Positions 1 through 5,344 of a DNA stretch of 5,344 bases are shown piece by piece. The stretch lies in contig CAIWET010000092.1 in the NCBI GenBank assembly GCA_903911805.1, forward strand, positions 1 through 5,344. Direction: 5' to 3'. Made by a program: the position numbers and the translations under genes. Origin of the DNA: an uncultured Ignavibacteria bacterium (GTDB lineage Bacteria; Bacteroidota; Ignavibacteria; Kapaibacteriales; UBA2268). Positions within the stretch are counted from its first letter, which is position 1. Every line of letters starts with the position of its first letter. The notes under the pieces were generated by a model, which made no database searches, was not told the DNA's origin, and worked only from the letters and a program-made list of their open reading frames with translations.

Positions 1-858
1 ATTCAATTTAATTGGGAAAATCGAAATAAAGTAGAATAAGCGAATACCACTTATAATATTAAGGTATATAAATGTTAGAGCACCAATGATTCCAAATTTC
101 AAATGAAAAATAGCATCAAAACCTAAATCGATTTTTCTGTAATTCGGAAAAACATTAAATGGAAAATAAAACAATTGATTGTAAACGTTATCTAATCCGG
201 AATAATAAATAAAGTGAAATATTACAGGTGCAATTGATATTAGATAGGAGGCAAAGTATATTCCTATATTTTTTGTTATCGCTTTGTATTTTTCATTTTT
301 ATCAATAAACAGCGAATAATATATAAAAAAGAGGAAAAGAGATATTGCAGAATATGCTCCGAAATCTTGCCTAAATACAGTTATTACTGTTGTTAATATA
401 CCAGCAATAATTAGCATTTTAGAATTTTTACTTTTGATATAATTTGAAATTATTAATATCAATATTAATATTAACAGAATTGCCGAAGGTATTGCTCTTC
501 CAAAGAAATTCACCGAAAATAGCAATACAAAAGAGATTATTCCAGGGAAAATCACTTTTTTATCAGTGAATTCCATTAAAATTCTATTTATTAAATATCC
601 AATTATAAAAATGGAAATTCCTGTAAATATCCTTAAAGCAATGATATAATCACCAAATATTGACATTATTCCTGCATTTAGGTAATACTGACCTGGAGCG
701 TAAATTGTCCAAAAATCTTTATATGGAGTTAATCCAATTAAAACTGACTTTGCACCCATAAATGCTAGACCTTCGTCGTAGCTGACAGGTGTAATAAATA
801 GACTTAAAATGAAAATTGCAATAAATGATGCAATTAGAATAAAGATATCTTTTTTCAT
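1..858 (-). CDS. GT-C-fold (ArnT/PMT-like) membrane glycosyltransferase, N-terminal part, runs off window edge
   Basis: My reading of the minus strand from the ATG at 856-858 gives 286 codons without a stop, so the C-terminus lies outside the window. The start MKKDIF is followed directly by a first membrane helix (about residues 5-23). Next comes a DEG motif (D28, E29), then PYKDFW (45-50) and YAPGQYY (53-59). An Asp/Glu in the first non-cytoplasmic loop, followed by a PY-x-DF segment and a P-P/A-P-G turn, is typical of GT-C glycosyltransferases of the GT39/GT83 (PMT/ArnT) type, where the acidic residue is catalytic. Several more hydrophobic helices follow (about 72-91, 102-119, 122-137, 148-162, 167-185, 198-216, 250-270). 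RQDFGAY (163-169) and FPFNVFPNYR (232-241) also recur in such proteins. These enzymes sit in the inner membrane and move sugar from a polyprenyl-phosphate donor to lipid, glycan or protein. Substrate is unknown. No strong ribosome-binding site is visible; GGA about 5 bases before the ATG is weak. The next Met (34) would remove the first helix and the DE motif, so M1 is preferred. Sampled GC is about 24%, lower than in the neighbouring gene. Confidence 0.75.
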   Translation of the reverse strand, partial: MKKDIFILIASFIAIFILSLFITPVSYDEGLAFMGAKSVLIGLTPYKDFWTIYAPGQYYLNAGIMSIFGDYIIALRIFTGISIFIIGYLINRILMEFTDKKVIFPGIISFVLLFSVNFFGRAIPSAILLILILILIISNYIKSKNSKMLIIAGILTTVITVFRQDFGAYSAISLFLFFIYYSLFIDKNEKYKAITKNIGIYFASYLISIAPVIFHFIYYSGLDNVYNQLFYFPFNVFPNYRKIDLGFDAIFHLKFGIIGALTFIYLNIISGIRLFYFISIFPIKLN

Positions 859-937
859 AAAATCCAAGTATTGAATAATAATATTGCATCTAACGTTTTT
901 TAAGAATTGAAATTTTAAGAAGTTCAGAAATAGACAT

Positions 938-965
938 AAAAAAAGGGCGGATGTACCGCCCTTTT
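938..965 (-). terminator. Intrinsic terminator after the large surface-protein gene
   Basis: A perfect 10-bp inverted repeat (941-950 AAAAGGGCGG and 956-965 CCGCCCTTTT) encloses a 5-base loop (951-955). Read on the minus strand, the GC-rich stem runs into seven consecutive T residues (944 down to 938), the classic Rho-independent form. It lies 26 bases past the TAA stop of the large gene (992-994), so it most likely ends that transcript and separates it from the glycosyltransferase gene. On the plus strand the hairpin is also followed by a T-run (968-975), so it could act in both directions, but no plus-strand gene is visible that would need it. Confidence 0.9.
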
Positions 966-991
966 GATTTTTTTTAACGAATCGCAAAAGA

Positions 992-3900
992 TTATTTTGT
1001 GATTACTAATTCTCTTGTTGCACTCCAAGCACCTGCATTCATTTTAATGAAGTAAACGCCTGATGACATATTTTCAACATTTAAGTCGATTTCGTACTCG
1101 CCAATTCCATAATGTCCACTTACTGGTTTTGCCACTACTTGACCATTAGAATTAACAATTAAGATTTCTGTATTTGACTCTAAACCAACACCGAAGGAAA
1201 TCTTTGTAGATGGACCTGATACTGGGTTAGGTTTAATGTTGCTTAAAGAATAATCAGTTGTTGAAGCAATAATTTTACGTACGTCATAAACGCAAGTAGG
1301 TCTTAATTTGTTAGCTGCTGTTTCGTTAGTTACATCAACACATAATGCACCTGATCCGTAGATTGTAAGAACTGGAGTAAATACTGAAGCGTCAGTGTTT
1401 GCTGTACCAGTTGGTAAATATGTATTGAAGTTCACAGATAAAATTTCGCCGTTTCCTTTGAAAATCTGATTAGGATTAGCAATCAAATTAACAGTGATTT
1501 TTCCATTGATATCATCAATTACAGGAGAACCTGGTTTATGTTGGAATTTACCACTTACTAAAGAACCTAATTGAATAGAAGCAGGAACAACTTTTAAGAA
1601 GTCAGCATTATAAGTTAATACTACACTAATTTCTTTAATGTCTGCTTTATCAGCTAAGTTAGTATCATCAACACCAGTTACATTTAATTTTAAGTCAACG
1701 CCATTTGTTTGACCAATATAAGGATTTTTATCTTTATCTTGTGGCAATGAAGCTGAAATTTTCTTAGCATAATGTACTGAAGTTGCTGCAAGTTCCCATT
1801 TAACTTCTGGGTTAGTTTGTGTTGAATTTTTAATAATTACAATATTTTTGAATTGACCAACAAACTGACCAGGAGTAAATACTACTGTTATTGTTTTCTT
1901 TTCATTTCCTGAGCCTTTACCGTTTAATAAGAAACCGTTTGCAACTGTAGGATCTTTAAAGCTAAATAAGTTACCTGTTGTGTTTTGGAAAGCTAATGAA
2001 AGAATTTCCAAATCGCCAGTACCTGTATTTGATACTTCAAAGGTAATTTCTGAAGTTACACCAGTACAAATTGTAGATGTAGTAGATGTAATATTGATAC
2101 CTGGTGATAAACCATAACCATTCCATAATGATGTTTGATCTTTTTCAGCATCTGATACTGAAGTAAGTTTTGCATCGTGTGGACCAGCCATTGGAGCCAT
2201 AAAGTTAGCTTCAAATGTTACTGATTGGCCTCTTTGTAATACTATTGGCAATTTAGCTGATGTTTTATCATAGTTGAAACCTTCAGCTCCGTATGTACCT
2301 AAAGCTGGGTTAATATCGCCAACATTGTTTCCAACTACAAAATCTGTTAAAGTTAAGCTATCGCCATAAGTATAATCATCATTTGTAAATGTGATTGTTC
2401 TTACTTTTGGACCTAATTTATCATTAACCATAGTTGTATCAAAGTCATAATTTGTAGTTTTGATTCTAGGCAAGATACCAATACCTTTTAATGAGGTCTT
2501 TGTATCAGATTTAGCATCATTATTATAACTGAATGTTAATTCATAATCACCAACAGCTTTTGGATGGAATTTTACAGGTACGTATCTAAAACCATTAGGT
2601 TCGATAACCATATTGTCAAAAATACCTCTGTCAAATTCAAAAGCGTCGCCATTTGTATTTGTAATAATATTTAAACCATTGATTTTTACATTCATAGTTC
2701 CTGAGTTGAATAATTTGATAACTTCAACTGCATTATCAGTTGGATAAGCTGCAATTGGGAAAGTACCTGGTCTATCAATTCTTCTTCTGTTCCAATCGTA
2801 TCCGTTAGCTTCTAATCCTGGTTCAATACCACGACCACTAATATAACCAACATTTTTTCTGCTTCTAGCATCAGACTTGAATACAACTGAATCAGGATAT
2901 GATTTAACTGCATCTGGTTTGAATTTTACTAAGAAACTGTGAGTTTTTCCTGGAGCAATAACTAATGGGTTTGTTGCTGTAGGAATTTCTAAGTCTGAAG
3001 TATAAACAGTCATAAATGGACCTGTTGCGCCAGTGATTGTTAAGTCAACTGAGCCTGAGTTAGTAACGTCCATACCTTGTTCTGAAGTCATAACACCAAC
3101 TCTTTGGTCACCAAATGCAATGTCAGTAACATCAATAATTGGTTCGCCAACTTTAGCTTTAATGAATGATTTATTCCAGAAGAAGCAAGTATCGCCAATT
3201 CCTATAGAATCTTTGAATGAGCCTTCTGTTGTTGCTATAAATTTAACTCTGAATGGGAATTTTGAGTTTGGTCCTAAGATAAATGGTAATGCAGGTGCAT
3301 CAACAATTTCAAAACCTTGTGTACCAGTTCTTAATTGTAATTTATTAATTGTAACTGGTGATTCTAACGATAAGTTAATACCTTCAAAATCTTTAGTAAC
3401 TGTTTCGCCAATTTTCAAAGTACCCCAATCAACGTTTTTAGGTTGAATGTCTAATTTGATAGCTGCGTATTTGATATAAATAGTAGTGTCATTTCCTCTT
3501 CTATCAGTAAATGTAATAACTGCGTAACCATCCTGAGTAGGATCAATTACAGTACATTCCCAATTAGTAGTAGAAGTTGCACCTGGTTCGAAATCAGTAT
3601 ATTTAAAATCAAAGTTAAATGTACTGTCACTATGAAGAACGATCATAGCTAAGTTTGAACGAACTTCAGGATCTCTTGGCATATCTTCAACTGTTGCACC
3701 TTTGATTTCACCTTGGCAATTCATTGACCAAATTGGTTTTGGACATAATGTGTCAGGTTTTTCAAGATCTGCTAAAGCAGCTGAAGTTGGATATCCATAA
3801 GAGTCATAATAAGAATAACCGAATGAATAACAAGCAAAAGGTTGTTTTGCTCTAATTTTATAAACGCCGTCTTTAGGTAATGTAATACATTTTACAGCGT

Positions 3901-5287
3901 ATTTTTTATTATCAAGATCTTTTTTAAATAATTCATCAGTTCCTGAGAATTTTGATTTCATTTTGTACCATACGTATTGACCTGAGTTAACTTCAGCAAA
4001 TTCCAAATCGTCAGGAATCATACCAAATTCAGTTGTCTGATATACTACGTTAATATAGTTTTCAGGGAAACCAGAACCGTTAACACCAGGAGTACAGAAT
4101 GTAATTTCTTTCTGATACTGTTGAACTTGAGTAATAGACATAATAAATGGATCTGAGTTAGGAGTTGGATAACCATCTTCTGCAACACCTGTATTATACA
4201 ATGTTACTGCAATTGGTTTATCACCAGAAATCATAACTGATGAAGGTTGTACTCCTGGATCCAAACTGTTCATTCTCATTTCGAGGTATGCTCTACCTAA
4301 ACCACCACCAGGACCTTCAGGAATCAAACCAATTTGGTTACCATCTCTAAAGATTTTTGTTTGTGGTTCTTTTGCAAATATTCTAATGATTGAAGGTTTC
4401 TTTCTTTTTGGTACTTTAGGCACATGATAATCAGTTCCCCAAGTATATGTAGGAAGATCAGCTTCAACGATATAATCGCAAGCTCTATTGTCTGTAGGAA
4501 TGTTTGAGCATTGGTTACCTGAAACAACTGAAACAGGTTTACTTGCAACAACTCTTGAACCTGTTAAATCAGCTTCATCTTTTACTGTAGCAAATGTCCA
4601 AACGTCACCAGGTTGTAATGTTGCTTTAGCTTGATCTTTAGGTTTCATTCCACCTGAAGTTGTAGTTAAAGGATTACCACCAAGAGTAAATGTAACTTTA
4701 GTATCTTTAAATGCGCCTGTAATTGTAACTTCACTTGGTAAGTTATAACCAGGATACATTGCGCTCATATCTGGATATGTAGCACAAACATATTCCTTGC
4801 CCAATGCAGAAACTGGAAGAGCTAAAAATCCGTCAGAAGTGTACCAATATCTAATGATTACGTACACAACTAAAGGCTGATCTGCTGTTATATGAAATCC
4901 GGCACCTCTCCAAACTTGTTCTGGTGGAGCTGGTACGTGACCATCTTTAGACCAAGGTTGAGCAATGGCTGCAGGAATATTAAATTCAATAACATCATTT
5001 GGAATAGTTGTTTTAGTTAATTTGAATCCTTTACCAGGAACTTCAAGGTTAACTTGTGTTTTCATTGCAGATGTAACAAACACCTTAACAAAGTTGTCGT
5101 GTCCACCCGATTCATCTTCGTAGCAAGGTGGTACTGAAAACCAAAATTCTTTACCGACGTTATTTGCGCCAAGCATTTTCGGTAAATCGCCTTTCATATC
5201 AGATAAGTTGACTTGGGCGGCCAAATTAAATGATAGTGCAAATGCCAACATCACTATTGACAATAGATATGTAAAATATCTTTTCAT
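992..5287 (-). CDS. Secreted multidomain surface protein: IgGFc-binding-like region, choice-of-anchor D repeats, cohesin-like domain, T9SS type A sorting domain
   Basis: A complete 1431-residue protein. MKRYFTYLL plus a hydrophobic stretch, ending near A23-A24, is a Sec signal peptide. Residues about 41-510 resemble the IgGFc-binding N-terminal family: it opens with GKEFWFSVPP and carries the pattern GNQCSNIP...ACDYIVEADLPT..WG (257-284). Residues 511-611 form a cysteine-containing beta-type module I do not recognise. Residues about 612-1170 hold five divergent ASH/choice-of-anchor D repeats of 100-120 residues. Residues about 1176-1290 look cohesin-like. Residues 1345-1431 are a T9SS type A tail (IKPNPVSGP ... 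MSSGVYFIKMNAG ... LVITK). The expected route is Sec export, then outer-membrane passage by type IX secretion with removal of the tail and attachment to the surface or release. No catalytic motif, transmembrane helix or dockerin is seen, so an adhesive or structural role is likely; this is inference, and the IgGFc family name does not show antibody binding here. The ATG at 5287 is fixed by the signal peptide and by GGAGGG just upstream. A terminator follows the stop, so it is probably monocistronic or the last gene of its unit. The frame is intact. Sampled GC is about 35%. Confidence 0.93.
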   Translation of the reverse strand: MKRYFTYLLSIVMLAFALSFNLAAQVNLSDMKGDLPKMLGANNVGKEFWFSVPPCYEDESGGHDNFVKVFVTSAMKTQVNLEVPGKGFKLTKTTIPNDVIEFNIPAAIAQPWSKDGHVPAPPEQVWRGAGFHITADQPLVVYVIIRYWYTSDGFLALPVSALGKEYVCATYPDMSAMYPGYNLPSEVTITGAFKDTKVTFTLGGNPLTTTSGGMKPKDQAKATLQPGDVWTFATVKDEADLTGSRVVASKPVSVVSGNQCSNIPTDNRACDYIVEADLPTYTWGTDYHVPKVPKRKKPSIIRIFAKEPQTKIFRDGNQIGLIPEGPGGGLGRAYLEMRMNSLDPGVQPSSVMISGDKPIAVTLYNTGVAEDGYPTPNSDPFIMSITQVQQYQKEITFCTPGVNGSGFPENYINVVYQTTEFGMIPDDLEFAEVNSGQYVWYKMKSKFSGTDELFKKDLDNKKYAVKCITLPKDGVYKIRAKQPFACYSFGYSYYDSYGYPTSAALADLEKPDTLCPKPIWSMNCQGEIKGATVEDMPRDPEVRSNLAMIVLHSDSTFNFDFKYTDFEPGATSTTNWECTVIDPTQDGYAVITFTDRRGNDTTIYIKYAAIKLDIQPKNVDWGTLKIGETVTKDFEGINLSLESPVTINKLQLRTGTQGFEIVDAPALPFILGPNSKFPFRVKFIATTEGSFKDSIGIGDTCFFWNKSFIKAKVGEPIIDVTDIAFGDQRVGVMTSEQGMDVTNSGSVDLTITGATGPFMTVYTSDLEIPTATNPLVIAPGKTHSFLVKFKPDAVKSYPDSVVFKSDARSRKNVGYISGRGIEPGLEANGYDWNRRRIDRPGTFPIAAYPTDNAVEVIKLFNSGTMNVKINGLNIITNTNGDAFEFDRGIFDNMVIEPNGFRYVPVKFHPKAVGDYELTFSYNNDAKSDTKTSLKGIGILPRIKTTNYDFDTTMVNDKLGPKVRTITFTNDDYTYGDSLTLTDFVVGNNVGDINPALGTYGAEGFNYDKTSAKLPIVLQRGQSVTFEANFMAPMAGPHDAKLTSVSDAEKDQTSLWNGYGLSPGINITSTTSTICTGVTSEITFEVSNTGTGDLEILSLAFQNTTGNLFSFKDPTVANGFLLNGKGSGNEKKTITVVFTPGQFVGQFKNIVIIKNSTQTNPEVKWELAATSVHYAKKISASLPQDKDKNPYIGQTNGVDLKLNVTGVDDTNLADKADIKEISVVLTYNADFLKVVPASIQLGSLVSGKFQHKPGSPVIDDINGKITVNLIANPNQIFKGNGEILSVNFNTYLPTGTANTDASVFTPVLTIYGSGALCVDVTNETAANKLRPTCVYDVRKIIASTTDYSLSNIKPNPVSGPSTKISFGVGLESNTEILIVNSNGQVVAKPVSGHYGIGEYEIDLNVENMSSGVYFIKMNAGAWSATRELVITK
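995..1255 (-). other. T9SS type A C-terminal sorting domain
   Basis: Residues 1345-1431. Hallmarks are the NPVSGPSTKISF start (PNP turn then a beta strand), ILIVNSNGQVV, a YEIDLNVENMSSGVYFIKM segment (the L-x-SGVYF box) and a short final strand LVITK ending the protein. This tail directs outer-membrane export by the PorU-type sortase pathway and is normally cleaved off. Confidence 0.93.
1418..1762 (-). other. Cohesin-like domain in the surface protein
   Basis: Residues about 1176-1290. The order of elements resembles cohesin/CBM2-like jelly rolls: VDLKLNVTGV, then ADIKEISVVLTYNADFLKVV (a 'b-L-x-Y-x-x-x-x-L' strand pair), then a glycine loop IQLGSLVSG, then NGKITVNLIA, then GNGEILSVNFNTY, the last matching the 'G-x-L-x-x-I-x-F' end strand. 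No dockerin is seen in either gene in this window. The assignment rests on pattern only. Confidence 0.55.
1778..3454 (-). repeat. Five tandem ASH-like / choice-of-anchor D protein repeats
   Basis: These are protein-level repeats with no obvious DNA identity. Approximate units are residues 612-713, 717-821, 825-937, 940-1060 and 1062-1170. Each shows some of: an opening strand with a D-x-G or similar turn (VDWGTLKIGE, IAFGDQRVG), a central NSG/NTG/NDD turn (VTNSGSVDLTI, LFNSGTMNVKI, VSNTGTGDLEI), a proline or glycine turn leading to the V-x-F-x-P strand (IAPGKTHSFLVKFKP, IEPNGFRYVPVKFHP, KKTITVVFTPGQ), and a final strand ending in G-x-G or A-x-S. Units 1 and 4 are the most divergent. This is the immunoglobulin-like ASH/Hydin fold common as a spacer in FCB surface proteins. 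Confidence 0.75.
3758..5167 (-). other. IgGFc-binding-like N-terminal region
   Basis: Residues about 41-510. The entry motif GKEFWFSVPP and the central cysteine pattern C260-x9-C270-D, followed by E275, P279 and WG (283-284), match my memory of the IgGFc-binding family (PF17517-type), found in animal FCGBP-like proteins and in many bacterial surface proteins. The phrases ADQPLVVYVI (135-144), ASKPVSVVSG (248-257) and SGDKPIAVTLYNTG (354-367) form a repeated 'x-KP-hydrophobic' strand pattern, suggesting duplicated beta-sandwich lobes. The C-terminal edge is uncertain. Confidence 0.7.
5216..5287 (-). other. Signal peptide region of the surface protein
   Basis: Residues 1-24: positively charged start (K2, R3), hydrophobic core (about Y7-F20) and a small-residue end LAA before Q25. 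Cleavage after A24 is the most likely site. No lipobox cysteine is present, so this is a type I rather than a lipoprotein signal. Confidence 0.85.
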
Positions 5288-5290
5288 TAA

Positions 5291-5296
5291 CCCTCC
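5291..5296 (-). promoter_or_regulatory. Strong Shine-Dalgarno site of the surface-protein gene
   Basis: The minus strand reads GGAGGGTTAATG, with GGAGG four bases before the ATG at 5287. This is close to a full anti-Shine-Dalgarno match, slightly tight in spacing, and it supports the chosen start. The remaining upstream bases (5297-5344) are very AT-rich. TATATTTA (5312-5319) is one mismatch from the Bacteroidota -7 consensus TAnnTTTG, but I see no matching -33 TTG, so no promoter is called. Confidence 0.75.
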
Positions 5297-5344
5297 ATTT
5301 ATTTAAAATAATAAATATAATTTTCTTTTTTTAATTGCCTATCA

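Noticed and set aside
448..473. Low-complexity ATTAAT/AATATT repeat resembling a short tandem array
   Set aside because: It encodes the alternating Ile/Leu run of a membrane helix (about residues 129-137) in the glycosyltransferase; coding constraint in an AT-rich genome explains it.
859..937. Possible promoter for the glycosyltransferase gene
   Set aside because: The spacer is AT-rich and must hold a promoter if the terminator is effective, but the best TAnnTTTG-like match (TATTTCTG on the minus strand, next to the terminator) has a mismatch and no paired -33 element, so it cannot be called.
3033..3446. Plus-strand open frame of 137 codons inside the surface-protein gene
   Set aside because: It lies entirely antisense to a well-supported domain-bearing gene, has no visible ribosome-binding site and no recognisable motif, so it is a shadow frame.
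1778..3454. Possible recent DNA tandem duplication behind the ASH repeats
   Set aside because: The units are alike only at the pattern level in protein; I see no shared long DNA words between them, so any duplication is ancient.
4324..4551. Minus-strand open frame of 75 codons within the surface-protein gene
   Set aside because: It is an out-of-frame overlap with the IgGFc-like region, low in complexity and without a family motif, so it is a shadow frame.

Overview
The window holds two genes, both on the minus strand, from an AT-rich genome. A C-terminal T9SS (type IX secretion) type A sorting domain on the large protein places the organism in the Bacteroidota or a related FCB lineage. The combination of an IgGFc-binding-type N-terminal region, choice-of-anchor D (ASH-like) repeats and a T9SS tail fits environmental Ignavibacteria, Kapabacteria or similar lineages. 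That finer placement is inference from general family knowledge, not a search result.

Layout from high to low coordinates, which is the direction of transcription: 5288-5344 is a short AT-rich leader with a strong Shine-Dalgarno sequence. 992-5287 is one intact 1431-residue secreted multidomain surface protein: signal peptide, IgGFc-binding-like region, a roughly 100-residue module I do not recognise, five divergent ASH-like beta-sandwich repeats, a cohesin-like domain and the T9SS tail. 938-965 is a clear intrinsic terminator just after its stop codon. 859-937 is a short AT-rich spacer without a promoter I can call. 1-858 is the N-terminal 286 codons of a polytopic membrane protein that runs off the left edge; its motifs fit a GT-C-fold (ArnT/PMT-like, GT39/GT83-type) lipid-linked-sugar glycosyltransferase.

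The terminator suggests that the two genes are separate transcription units despite their shared orientation. There is no CRISPR array, tRNA, rRNA, transposase or phage gene, and no plus-strand gene that I can support. The surface protein's architecture is the most interesting item. I see no evidence of a wholly new biological system.
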